Below are positions 33,366 through 43,329 of a DNA stretch of 64,000 nucleotides, in pieces. The position numbers and the translations under genes were made by a program. The notes under the pieces were generated by a model. The model made no database searches, was not told where the DNA came from, and saw nothing but the letters and a program-made list of their open reading frames with translations. Each line of letters begins with the position of its first letter. Within the stretch, counting starts at the first letter, position 1. Source of the stretch: Zizania palustris (taxonomy: Eukaryota > Streptophyta > Magnoliopsida > Poales > Poaceae); contig JAAALK010000289.1 in assembly GCA_019279435.1 (NCBI GenBank), forward strand, positions 14,444,465 to 14,508,464, given 5' to 3'.

Positions 33366-36072
33366 TTAGCAAAAGAACTAAACCAGTGTCGAGCCATCTG
33401 CTCAAAAGACGAAAAGCAGAAACCATCAGATGAGTTTGGACCAAAACACGGCTCAAAGCGCGGTCCTCGGTTCTGCCTAAAACCTCGGCCACGAGGTCTA
33501 GGACCATGTCCAAAACGGCCTAGAGCTCTGCCGGAACCACCATCTGGAGCACGGGCATAAAAGTTGTCTCCTCTACCACCACCTACACGACGCGGCCTGG
33601 CCTCCAGCCTCTCCCCGCGTCGAGGAACTCTCAGTCTACCACCCTGCTGGTAGAACTGCTCCTGACCACCACGAGCTCTCTCTGCTCTCTCAACCCGCTT
33701 CCTTTTGAAGCAAAACTCCGCAAGATGCCCGTCTCTCTGACAGTACTCACAATGATAGGTGGGCTTCTTGGGATGTGGTTGAGGCTTGGGGTTCTTGGGC
33801 TTAGTGGTGTTTGGTGTAGTCTTCTTGGGTTGAGAGGGTCCAGGAAGAGAGTCAAGAGAAGTGTGAAGGTGTTTGGGCTTTGGAACCTAGATGGGCTTCT
33901 TGGGTGGAGCTTTGGGCTATTCTTGGATCACTCCATCCTTGTGCTGACTAGCGTGGAAAGACTTAGTGGAGTGATTGTTGGGTATCTCTCCTCAGGAGCC
34001 ATTTTACTCCACTCCACTGCCCGGCTAATGGCACTCTCAAAGTCAGCCTTGGTGTAGGTGTAACCTACCCCAAACCCATCCTGCCTCTTAAACTGCTATA
34101 TCATCATGTCGAGCTGTGGCTCTCTGGCACTGATCCAACTTAGGATAGAACGGAGGTAACAATTTTCATTCTGAGAATCATCTAGCTCCTCTCTCAAGGA
34201 AGATAGAACCTCCACCTAAGACAAGCAGGTCTCACACTCGCTATCTACCAAGACAGACTTCTCAGCTTTCAGCTTAATCAACTCTAGTCTAAGAGACAAG
34301 CAGTTCTCATAGACAGTGGGTGGAACTGACAGTGTCTCAAGCTCTAGCCTAGTCTGCGCCAGCTCAGCTCTCAATCTCTCCAAATCACCCAAATGCTCAT
34401 CGCCCTTGGCTTTCAGCTCAGCTAAACTAGCTAGATGAGATGGGCAATCAGCACAGGGCATGACGACAGTGGCTTGAGCATCTTTCAGCTCCAGCTGAGC
34501 ATTCTCAAGCTTAGTGGCCAAAGCGTCCCTCTCATCAACCCTTTCTGTGTACCTGGACTTCAGAGTCGACAAGTCATACAAAAGAACCTCACACTTTGGG
34601 CACTCACTGCTATCAACCAAGCAGGGGGAAGAAGATAGACTCTCAATTCTGCCGTTGGCCACAGCAAGCTCTCTCTCTAATTCGTCTATCCTCTTCTTAG
34701 CATCCCTAAGCAGTTTTTCCCAATATTTTAACTCCTGACGATTACTTTCAAGTAAATCAGCGATTTCGCATTCATAAGATGATACCTTTTCGTTGTCGTC
34801 ATCGTCAGAGTCATCGGAGGAGCCCTTCTCTTCCTTATCCCCAAGAGCCATTGAGCAGAAACTCTTGCGGGATCTTCGGCGCTGATGTGAGCCGCTCTTC
34901 GGTCTGTCCCCGAAGGCCATGAAGCAAAGGCCCACTAGATCGTCCTTGTCCTTCCCCTTCCTGATGATGATCTCCTCATCACTTGAGCTCGATGAAGAGG
35001 AAGAAGACGTGGACCGCTTGGAGTAGCTCTTCTCCATCTCAGCGAAGAAGGCCTTATCACACTTCTTGTTATCTCGCCGGTAGTCCTTAAGGGCCTTACT
35101 GAAGAATCTGGTCTTTGGCTTGCCCTCGTTGAAGGAGGAGCTGTCGTGCTTGCCGCAGTCGTGGAAGCCACCACCGGTGCCTTTCTTTTGACCATTGCCC
35201 TTGGGGCAGTCGGCGATGAAGTGTCCTGGGTCACCAAACTCAAAGCATTCGGTCTTTGTGCCGTGTCTTTTGAACATTCTTTTGTCATAAACACGACACA
35301 CCCGGTTGTTAAAAAGACACAGGTCATCATCTCCTAACGACTCGAGCTGGTCCTCAGTGATAGACATCACAGAGAACCCAGCACAGCTCATAGAAGAAGG
35401 ATCAACAGAAGGTGTAGCAAGAGCCAGGGTTTTTGAAGAAGAGGCAGTGAGATTTGATGTCAACTGGATATCAACCTCAGTGGCCTTCAACTTGCTAAAT
35501 AACTCAGAAATGGTCAAGGTATCATAAGAAGTGCTCTCAATGATAGAGGATACCTTGATCTCCCAGATCTTAGGGTCCAAGGTATGGAGAACCTTGAGCG
35601 CCTGCTCATGATCTGAGACTAATTGAACACCCTCAGCCTTGTTGTCCCGAAGCTTGTTTATGATCGATTGAAAACGACAAAACAACGCTTCAACAGATTC
35701 ACCCGGCTTTTGTGTGAAGTTCTCATATTCACGCCGGTAGGTCTGATAGAGTCGAGCCTTGACCTGGGCTGTCCCCTCATGGTGTGCCTGGAGGGTAGCC
35801 CAGATCTCTCTCACAGTGGAGAGATGGCTCACACGCTCAAATTCAGCGGGACCTAATCCAGAAAACAAAATGTTCACTGCTTTGTTGTTGTTGAGATGCT
35901 AGGCGATAATACCAGGAGTATTACGCTCAGCAACTGGTAATATGGTGAAGGTAGTGTGAACACAAATTTCCCAAATGTCCGAGCTTTGGCTCATGAGATA
36001 GGCTCGAATGCGAGTCTTCCAATAATTATAGCCATAAGCTTCCAGGGACGGGACCTTTCCAGGAGAAGTCAT
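33326..36072 (-). pseudogene. Copia-C gag
   Basis: Starts at ATG 36072 (MTSPGKVPSLEAYGYNYW). A TAG near 35900 follows, then 553 open codons (35877-34216). These hold the gag core (HLSTVREIWATL, GESVEALFCRFQSII), a first zinc knuckle whose second Cys is Phe (CFEFGDPGHFIADC, about 35.23 kb), a Ser/Asp-rich acidic segment and a long coiled coil. TAG codons follow at 34216 and near 34098, with a frameshift near 33970. The second knuckle (CQRDGHLAEFC type) lies near 33.72 kb and the Arg/Gly tail ends at TGA 33326-33328. This full-length gag shows what is missing from Copia-A. Confidence 0.86.
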
Positions 36073-36123
36073 GATCACTACTGGGGTTTAGAACTGGTTA
36101 AGGTATGGAAAAACCCTAACCAT

Positions 36124-36135
36124 GCTCTGATACCA
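36124..36135 (-). other. Copia-C primer-binding site (tRNA-Met type)
   Basis: TGGTATCAGAGC on the minus strand, two bases inside the 5' LTR. Confidence 0.92.
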
Positions 36136-36137
36136 CT

Positions 36138-38184
36138 TGTAGGACCAAAAGTAGCGACTAGAGAGGGGGTGAATGGGCGCCTAAAAAATTCTTCCGAATC
36201 TATGGCCTGCTCCTAACACCCAACGCACCTCAAAAGACTAAGCAGCAAAAACGTAAACAGATCACCGAAGCCTAAAAAGTATGTAGCCTAGTAAGACCGG
36301 TGTCCTAAACAAAGGAACAACAATACAATGCTAAAAGGCAGAATAACAAAGCATTCAAAACATGGCAGATCAAAGTTCTCAGAAACAAATCATCACAACA
36401 ATTAAACGGAAGACACATAAATAGTGATGAAGAGTTACTGTTTAAACGTTGTCTCCTGTTCGGTAACGAAGCCTGCAACGTCGAAGCCTGCTTTGCAGTG
36501 TCGAAGCCTGCTTCAGAGTCCTTTATCGAAGGCTGACGAAGTCTGTCGTGGAAGTGTCGAAGGTATGTGGAGTCTAGACTAGTTCGAGTATGGCAGAATG
36601 CGAAGCATGCTTCGGAGCGAAGTACCTTGTGTGAAGTATGAAACTACAGAAGCCTACTCTGAAAAGCACACTTCTAAACTACGAAGCTTAACCCAAGAAA
36701 AATCAACTTCGAAGCAAAGCAGAGAACAATCGAAGCATGTGACACGACCTTCGAAGTTAAGTTGCTCGAGGTATGACTACCGGAATAGTGACCTTCGAAA
36801 TACAGACCAACTTCGAATCGATGTCTGCTAGTGTTCTCACACAAGAAATCGAAGCCTAGAAATACAATTCGAATCACAAACTTCGAACACACAAACTTAG
36901 ATCCACAGAAATGACAACAGCAGAAAAACTCTCAGTAACACAATCCAAGTGAAACCAACAAAAGAAACAAGCTTCGAAGCTGACTTCGAAACTTGTCGAT
37001 GTATGCTTCGTAAAACTACCAAAGTATGTCAGAATAAAACTTCCAACCAGTGCATACTTCGAAATAGGGTCCACAACTTAAGTTTGGATTTACTGATGGC
37101 AGCAGAGCCTATGGAGAAGTCTGATCGAAGCCTGCTTCACAAAACAGAAGGACTTCGAGCAAAGTATGGGGTGCCGCCAGAAACAACAAGAGACATGCTA
37201 GACCCTATCTTCTCGATCAAAATGCCATGCCAGGTAAAAGCAAAGGCTAGAGAACTAGCATACTGTAGCTACATGAAATAGGTACTACTTGCTACTACAG
37301 GAGCACGCAAGAACTAGTACTCTCAGTAAAACAAAAATGAAGCAACCAGAGAGAATACACGCACAAAATCACAAATCAGGCGCGCAAAACGATGTAGAAC
37401 AAACACACAAAATCGCAGCACACAGAATAACGGAACCAGAGAGAATAAAACTCACAGGTTCGAGAAGAACATATGAACTACAGTGGCGGTGGCGTGTGCA
37501 TGCGAATAGGAGACAGAGAATAAAAAGTGACCAATATATTAGTAAAGTGATTTCATAAAAGGGTGACCTAACCCTAGGGATTGGGGCCCTATTTATAGGC
37601 AGCCCAATCAACCTAGAATGTTCCACCAAACCCTTAGGGTTTTTTACAGACGCTGAAATAAAAGGAAAAGACCAAACTGCCCTTAGGATATTTTTACAGA
37701 CTCAACTTACTGACTGTGGGCCTACGGAAAAAATAGTAAACTCCTATTTACAGATAACTTGTCCGGAAGCAAATCTTCCGTAGCGACTACGGCTTCACTT
37801 CAGGACGGTCTAATCCAAGATCAGCGGTCGTCAGTTTTGCACCGAAACTGACAAAGCGTCCACCGACTTTGCACCAGGTACCCGGATTGGGCCGGCCCGA
37901 TTCCACAGCTCTCTCAGCTCAGCAATCACTCGCCGCCCGTGTACCTAAGTCAATCCTAGTCAACAGCCCAGTGGATCCTCTGCTGCTCCTAGCCCATGTA
38001 CCCGGATTGGGCCAGCCCGACATCGCGACCCTCTGCCCGACAGTCGCTCGCTGCCCGTGTACCTGAGTCATATGCAGCCTAGACACAGCAGGTCTTCTCC
38101 TCTTTACAGTCCTCTTTGACTATCGTTGACAATGACTCATCACATCTGGAGCCATGAGGCCCACGCTCTTCAGCATGGCTCCTA
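36138..38184 (-). repeat. Copia-C 5' LTR
   Basis: Begins TGTAGGACCAAAAGTAGC next to the PBS. The outer end reads GGCTCCTA where the left LTR has GGCTCCTCA. Confidence 0.92.
37590..37597 (-). promoter_or_regulatory. Candidate TATA box of Copia-C 5' LTR
   Basis: TATAAATA on the minus strand, with a matching motif at 28229-28236 in the other LTR. Transcription would run into gag. Confidence 0.6.
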
Positions 38185-38205
38185 AGGGCCGATGATTTAC
38201 TTCAC

Positions 38206-38240
38206 AGGCGAGGTCTCTGGTTCAAGTCTAGGATGGCCCA
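38206..38240 (+). pseudogene. trnI-GAU: Plastid-derived trnI-GAU 3' exon
   Basis: 35 bases ending GGATGGCCCA, with T-arm GGTTCAAGTCT (plastid form ends CC). The 5' exon is not in the window and the intron is split by Copia-C, so no tRNA can be made. Confidence 0.88.
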
Positions 38241-38306
38241 GCTGCGCCAGGGAAAAGAATAGTAGAAGCATCTGACTCTTTCATGCATACTCCACATGGC
38301 TCGGGG

Positions 38307-38516
38307 GGGGATATAGCTCAGTTGGTAGAGCTCCGCTCTTGCAATTGGGTCGTTGCGATTATGGGTTGGCTGTCTAATTGTCCATGCGGTAATGATAGTA
38401 TCTTGTACCTGAACCGGTGGCTCACTTTTTCTAAGTAATGGGGAAGAGGACTGAAACATGCCACTAAAAGACTCTACTGAGACAAAAAGATGGGCTATAA
38501 AAAAGATAGAGGAGGT
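38307..38516 (+). pseudogene. trnA-UGC: Plastid-derived trnA-UGC 5' exon and start of intron
   Basis: GGGGATATAGCTCAGTTGG through the TGC anticodon (exon 38307-38344) is followed by about 170 bases of the trnA group II intron. The 3' exon is missing. The plastid order trnI-trnA is retained. Confidence 0.88.
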
Positions 38517-38768
38517 AGGCCCTTATTTACATGAATATTACCACTCTACTGCAAACCAGTTGGCTCATACCAAGTACGTTATAAGAAATTGACCAGGCTA
38601 CAAAAGGATTCATTTATTTTCGTGAGCCCTACCTGAATATTATGTGTCCTCGCACGAGAAGACTTAATTTCCATACTACTAGATCAAAACTAATGAGTGT
38701 ACTTCCTTATTAATTTCACGTATGGCAAAATTCCATAATATTACTCTCGTACTACGGAATAGACAGCT
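38517..38768. other. Unassigned short segment between trnA intron and rrn23
   Basis: A/T-rich, no gene seen. In the plastid genome the rest of the trnA intron would be here. It contains AAGTACGTTATAAGAAATTG, resembling part of the rps15 fragment, so it may be scrambled plastid pieces. Confidence 0.4.
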
Positions 38769-39071
38769 CGGATCACCAGCTAAGGCCCCTAAATGACCGC
38801 TTAGTGCTAAAGGAGGTGGGGGGTGCAAAGGCAGCTAGGAGGGTTGCCTAGAAGCAGCCACCCTTTAAAGAGTGCATAATAGCTCACTGATCGAGCGCCC
38901 TTGCATTGAAGATGAACGGGGCTAAGCAATCTACCGAAGCTGTGGGATGTAAAAATGCATCGGTAGGGGAGCGTTCCGCCTTAGAGGGAAGCAACCGTGA
39001 AAGCGGGGGTCGACGAAGTGGAAGCGAGAATGTTGGCTTGAGTAACGAAAACATTGGTGAGAATCCAATGC
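38769..39071 (+). pseudogene. rrn23: Plastid-derived rrn23 middle fragment
   Basis: About 300 bases of plastid 23S rRNA (GGATCACCAGCTAAGGCCCC to GAGAATCCAATGC). Its first about 70 bases overlap the end of the fragment that closes this window. Confidence 0.9.
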
Positions 39072-39196
39072 ATTTCCCTATCTGATTCAGAATAAATATA
39101 TTTTTGTACCCTTTCCTTAAAATGCAAAGCGGACGTTCCGGCACGAATCTCCGCAATTACAAATAGAAACCCTTTTGGAATAGCGATCAAATGGAA

Positions 39197-39860
39197 TCTA
39201 TGGGGCGTAGGCCTCCCAAAAGGTAACAGAGGCATGCAAAGGTTTCCTCAGGCCAGACGGACATTGGTCCTCGAGTGCAAAGGCAGAAGGGAGCTTGACT
39301 ACAAGACTCACCCGTCGAGCAGAGACAAAAGTCGTCCTTAGTGATCCGACGGTGCCGAGTGGAATGGCCATCGCTTAACGGATAAAAGTTACTCTAGGCA
39401 TAACAGACTGATCTTCCCCAAGAGTCCACATCGACGGGAAGGTTTGGCACCTCGATATTGACTCTTCGCCACTTGGAGCTGTAGGTGGTTCTAAGGGTTG
39501 GGCTGTTTGCCCATTAATGCGGTACGTGAGCTGGGTTCAGAACGTCGTGAAACAGTTTGGTCCATATCTGGTGTGGGCGTTAGAGCATTGAGAGGACCTT
39601 TCCCTAGTACAGGAGGATTGGGAAGGATGCACCTCTGGTGTACCAGTTATCATGCCTAGGTTAAACGCTGGGTAGCCAAGTGCGGAGAGGATAACTGCTG
39701 AAAGCATATAGGTAGTAAGCCCACCCCAAGATGAGTGCTCTCTCCTCCGACTTCCGTAGAGCCTCCGGTAGCACAGCCGAGACAGCGACGGGTTCTCCAC
39801 CCATACGGGGATGGAGCGACAGAAGTATGGAAATATGATAAGGTAGCGGCGACACGAGCC
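39197..39860 (+). pseudogene. rrn23: Plastid-derived rrn23 3' fragment
   Basis: The 3' domain of 23S rRNA from TCTATGGGGCGTAGGCCTCC to about 39860. It includes the sarcin-ricin loop region, with AGTACAGGAGGATTGG where the plastid has AGTACGAGAGGACCGG. About 125 unassigned bases (39072-39196) replace the large central part of the gene. Confidence 0.9.
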
Positions 39861-40490
39861 AATAGAAAAATGGATTCTTGTTGATCAGAGGCTCAATCTT
39901 TTTGATCTACATTATCAGGGCCTGCAATAGAATATATCTTCAACAAAATTCCAATAGACTCATGTTTCAGTAGAGTCTATTGGATCATATAGCGAGTCTT
40001 TTAGTGGCATGTTCATCACCTAATATTATATTGCCACTTATGTGTTCTCTTATAAGGATTTGTTTTTTCGAGCGGTCATTTAGGGGCAGTAGCTTGTAGT
40101 AGAGTCTTTTGTAGCCTTATTAAAAACGAAGGTCAATTTTGTATGAGAGTAATAATTCAACAAAAAACGAATCCTTTTGTAGCCTGATTAATTACGAAAA
40201 GCCCCTGAAAATCCAACCCAACTGGTATGAGCCGTATATGGAAGAATATTATGCCATATATCGCACTTGGACAAAGCAAATTAGAAGCAATTTTTTCTTA
40301 TCTTCGTTTGTTCCGTCCTTTAGATAAATACTCGAAAATCCGCTTACAATAATGCAATTTAGAAGGGACCCCCCGTGTTGAGAAGACTTTTATTCTTCCT
40401 ATTCTTCTTCATTCAATTCATTTCAAAAAAAATACAATTGGTACTGAAAATACTTGCTTCTAATTTGCTTTGTCCAAGCGCACAGCATGT
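39861..40490. other. Unassigned segment, probably scrambled plastid pieces
   Basis: No gene is seen. It contains a 20-bp inverted copy of trnA-intron sequence (39994-40013 against 38455-38474). The stretch CTGGTATGAGCC near 40220 is also in the psbA-rps15 spacers (other strand). Confidence 0.45.
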
Positions 40491-40772
40491 TTGGTATCCC
40501 AAAACTGCTTAGCAATAGTCGGACAAGTGGGTAATTTTGGGGTGAACCAAAAAAGTTTGGGTAGAGCCGGATCTAAGTGTTGGCTAGGTAAACGCCCCGT
40601 AGTAAGAGGGGTAGTTATGAACCCTGTGGACCACCCCCATGGGGGCGGTGAAGGGAAAGACCCCATTGGTAGAAAAAAACCCACAGCCCCTTGGGGTTAT
40701 CCTGCGGTTGGAAGAAGAACTAGGAAAAGGAAAAAATATAGTGATAGTTTTATTCTTAGTCGCCGTAAGTAA
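40491..40772 (+). pseudogene. rpl2: Plastid-derived rpl2 C-terminal fragment, copy 1
   Basis: The last 93 codons of plastid ribosomal protein L2 from VSQNCLAIVGQVG to the KKYSDSF...RRK end, open to the stop. The peptidyl-transferase-associated region is kept (VMNPVDHPHGGGEG). Upstream sequence is not rpl2. Confidence 0.9.
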
Positions 40773-40826
40773 ATACGTAACTAGGAATATGGAAAATTGC
40801 ATTTTTGGAATTTGCAATAATACGAT

Positions 40827-40901
40827 GGGCGAACGACGGGAATTGAACCCGTGCATGGTGGATTCACAATCCACTGCCTTGATCCACTTGGCTACATCCG
40901 C
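40827..40901 (-). tRNA. trnH-GUG: Plastid-derived trnH-GUG copy 1
   Basis: A 75-base tRNA-His with anticodon GTG; acceptor, anticodon (GTGGATT/AATCCAC) and T stems all pair. It lies between rpl2 and rps19 as in monocot plastomes. It is structurally intact, but transcription in the nucleus is unproven. Confidence 0.88.
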
Positions 40902-41030
40902 CCCTTATCCAGCTAAAGGATTTTCTCTTTTTTCCATTCATCATTATTCTATTTATTCTGACCTCCATACTTCGATCGAGATATTGGACATAGAATGCCA
41001 CTCTCTAAAATGGAAAAAAGGAGTAATCAG

Positions 41031-41309
41031 TTGCGACACGAAAAAATGAATCCTTTTGTAGCTCTTAATATATTGGCAAAAATAGAAAAGGTTAATATGG
41101 AGGAGAACGAAACAATAGTAACATGGTCCCGGGCATCCAACATTCTACCCGCAATGGTTGGCCATACAACCGTGATTCATAATGGAAAGGAATATATACC
41201 TATTTACATAACAAATCCTATGGTAGGCCGCAAATTGGGGGAATTCGTGCCTACTCGGCATTTCACGAGTTATGAAAGTGCAAGAAAAGATACTAAATCT
41301 CGTCGTTAA
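41031..41309 (+). pseudogene. rps19: Plastid-derived rps19, copy 1
   Basis: Nearly full ribosomal protein S19: NPFVALNILAKIEKVN... to FTSYESARKDTKSRR-stop. The plastid GTG start context is altered (TTGCGACACG), and the frame is now entered from an upstream ATG at 40995. The body is uninterrupted. It follows trnH and precedes psbA tail to tail, as at the grass IR/LSC junction. Confidence 0.88.
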
Positions 41310-41432
41310 CTGAATTCAGAATAGAAAGATTCAAAATAAAAAAAAGAAATAGCCAATATCTTGCTAGAACAAGATATTTGGTATTTCTAGCTTTCCTTCC
41401 TCCCAAATTTGATATATGTTAGGGGAAAAGCC

Positions 41433-41720
41433 TTATTCATTAAGAGATGGAACTTCAAGAGCAGCTAGGTCTAGAGGGAAGTTGTGAGTATTTCGTTCGT
41501 GCATTACTTTCATACCAAGATTAGCACGGCTGATGATATCAGCCCAAGTATTAATAACACGACCTTGGCTATCAACTACAGTTTGGTTGAAATTGAATCT
41601 GCTTAGGTTGAACGCCATAGTACTAATACCTAAAGCAGTGAACCAAATACCAACTACAGGCCAAGCAGACAAGAAGTGTAAAGAACGAGAGTTGTTAAAA
41701 CTAGCATATTGGAAGATTAA
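41433..41720 (-). pseudogene. psbA: Plastid-derived psbA 3' fragment, copy 2
   Basis: D1 C-terminal part from LIFQYASFNN to the stop (final codon Glu instead of Gly), with a small in-frame loss (HFLSAWPVV). Convergent with rps19 as in the plastome. It breaks off at TTAATCTTCC into gypsy sequence. Confidence 0.9.
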
Positions 41721-41727
41721 AGGTTTG

Positions 41728-42214
41728 ATAGTATGTGCGAATTCAAATGATGCCCCCTAAGGGGAGACAATTACTAGGCCTATACCACATCAATGCTGAC
41801 ACATCGATCCGTCGAAAATAAGGTTCATGGTGTCGGCTCAACATTAGTCATTGCCTCATCTCTGTGTTGGACTATGAAATTGGCCATCGCGTGTCCCTTT
41901 ACTTCCTTAGCTAATTCGTACCTAAGATCAAATTTGGTGAGAGTGAGGACCCACTTTACAATACACCCTTTCAACAATGGGTCCAATAGCATATACTTAA
42001 TGACATCGTCCTTACATATCACCATGCACTGAATTCCTAATAATGGATAAATCAAGAATACGGAAACAAGTCAAAGACAGTAGATCCAAATCAGTCGTAT
42101 GGTTTAAAAGAATTCGGAAAATTAATGTAAAGACATTGTTATCTAAACACATTGCATTCGTTAGTGTGGTGAGATGGGGAGTTATGCCACTTACAATCAC
42201 CGAAGGAACAGATT
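41728..42214 (-). pseudogene. Tat-like gypsy fragments (RNase H region and gag Cys/His piece)
   Basis: Minus frame 42055-41825 reads YMLLDPLLKGCIVKWVLTLT and AKEVKGHAMANFIVQH, the end of the first RNase H and the linker of Tat-type gypsy elements. Toward 42214 the frame HNSPSHHTNECNVFR is a gag Cys/His piece. These parts are far apart in an intact element, so the segment is itself a mosaic. Confidence 0.65.
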
Positions 42215-42605
42215 CATGTTAGGAATATTAGGAATTTTGGGTTTTTTTGTATAACAGGAAGTTTAGAGTTTCGGGATTTGTTTAAAATAGCTAATAACTC
42301 GATTGCTAATAATGGGATTAACTCCTTACTTACTAATTTGTGTGCTTTTTTATTATTCCTTGGTGCAATTGCGAAATCGGCACAATTCCCCCTTCACGTA
42401 TGGTTACCCGATGCTATGAAAGGACCCACCCCCATTTCGGCTCTTATACACGCAGCAACTATGGTTGCTGCGGGGATTTTTCTTCTAGCTCGGCTTCTTC
42501 CTCTTTTCATATCCCTACCTTTGATAATGAGTTTCATTTCTTTAATAGGTACAATAACACTCCCTATTCTCAACCCATCTTTCTGTCTCAGTAGAGTCTA
42601 TTGGA
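42215..42605 (+). pseudogene. ndhF: Plastid-derived ndhF internal fragment
   Basis: About 125 codons of NADH dehydrogenase-like subunit 5: the SLEFRDLFKIANN start, then AKSAQFPLHVWLPDAMKGPT and ISALIHAATMVAAGIFLLAR. Glu is replaced by Lys in PDAMKGP. A frame disturbance lies near 42248. It ends within the ISLIGTIT segment. Confidence 0.9.
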
Positions 42606-42676
42606 ATTTAATTAATGATTACAATAATTGAGATCAGATTAAAAAGGGAAGCATGAGAGTAATTTTGTTGAAGAAA

Positions 42677-42967
42677 TTAATCTTCCAATATGCTAGTTTT
42701 AACAACTCTCGTTCAATACACTTCTTCTTGGCTGCTTGGCCTATAGTATGTATTTGGTTCACTGCTTTAGGTATTAGTACTAGGGCGTTCAACCTAAACG
42801 TATTCAATTTCAACCAATCTGTAGTTGTTAGCCAAGGTGACGTTATTAATACTTGGGCTGATATCATCAACCGTGCTAATCTTGGTATGAAAGCAATGCA
42901 CGAACGTAGTGCTCACAACTTCCCTCTAGACCTAGCTGCTCTTGAAGTTCCATCTCTTAATGGATAA
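42677..42967 (+). pseudogene. psbA: Plastid-derived psbA 3' fragment, copy 3
   Basis: D1 C-terminal 96 codons from LIFQYASFNN to EVPSLNG-stop, without indels but with many substitutions (VVVSQGDVIN for VVDSQGRVIN). It starts at the same base as copy 2 but in the opposite orientation. Confidence 0.9.
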
Positions 42968-43191
42968 GGCTTTTCCCCTAACATCTAGGAATCCATGCGG
43001 TTAGGATAGCTCCTGAAAATCCTTCTTTTTAGGGAGGTGGGGTTCTATTGAGTCTAAGCCCATAGAACCAAGGATATTAGGCTCATACCAGCCTACAGTG
43101 CTAGGAATCAATAGAAGGAGAATCAGATGATATCTTTGTCGAAACAAACAAAAAGGAAAATAAAGAGAAAACATAAATCATGATCTCCCCA
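42968..43191. other. Spacer joining psbA and rps15 fragments, copy 2
   Basis: The counterpart of 26127-26370, collinear except for the missing block after GCTCCT. Confidence 0.65.
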
Positions 43192-43272
43192 CGTTTGCTG
43201 GCTTATTTGGCAAAGAAAAATAGAGTAAGTTATAAGAAATTAATCAGTCAGTTGGATATTCGGGAGCGGTAA
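43192..43272 (+). pseudogene. rps15: Plastid-derived rps15 C-terminal fragment, copy 2
   Basis: Same 27 codons as copy 1 (RLLAYLAKKNRVSYKKLISQ...). Similarity to copy 1 continues to GTAGTAGGTGGG and stops there. Confidence 0.85.
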
Positions 43273-43329
43273 TTTCATCGTTCAAATTTTTTGTCTTATT
43301 TTATTAGTAGTCCTCTAGTAGTAGGTGGG

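Larger units (their letters stand above)
26776..38184 (-). mobile_element. Copia-C: complete Ty1/copia retrotransposon in plastid-derived DNA, minus strand
   Basis: Two 2.05-kb LTRs, PBS, gag, pol, long 3' region and PPT are all present. The flanks are GGGGC (26771-26775) and AGGGC (38185-38189), a target duplication with one mismatch; the LTR's last bases (CTCA expected, CTA found) are also worn. Deleting the element rejoins trnI intron with trnI 3' exon, so it inserted into plastid-derived nuclear DNA. Coding regions have several stops and frameshifts, so it is not autonomous. It is very similar to Copia-A. Confidence 0.93.

Noticed and set aside
38769..39860. Functional 23S rRNA gene
   Set aside because: The central part is missing, unrelated sequence joins the pieces, and the sarcin-ricin region is altered.
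41031..41309. Functional nuclear rps19
   Set aside because: The body is open, but there is no plastid transit peptide, the plastid start is lost, and it lies within a decayed plastid block; a transcript would be needed to claim function.
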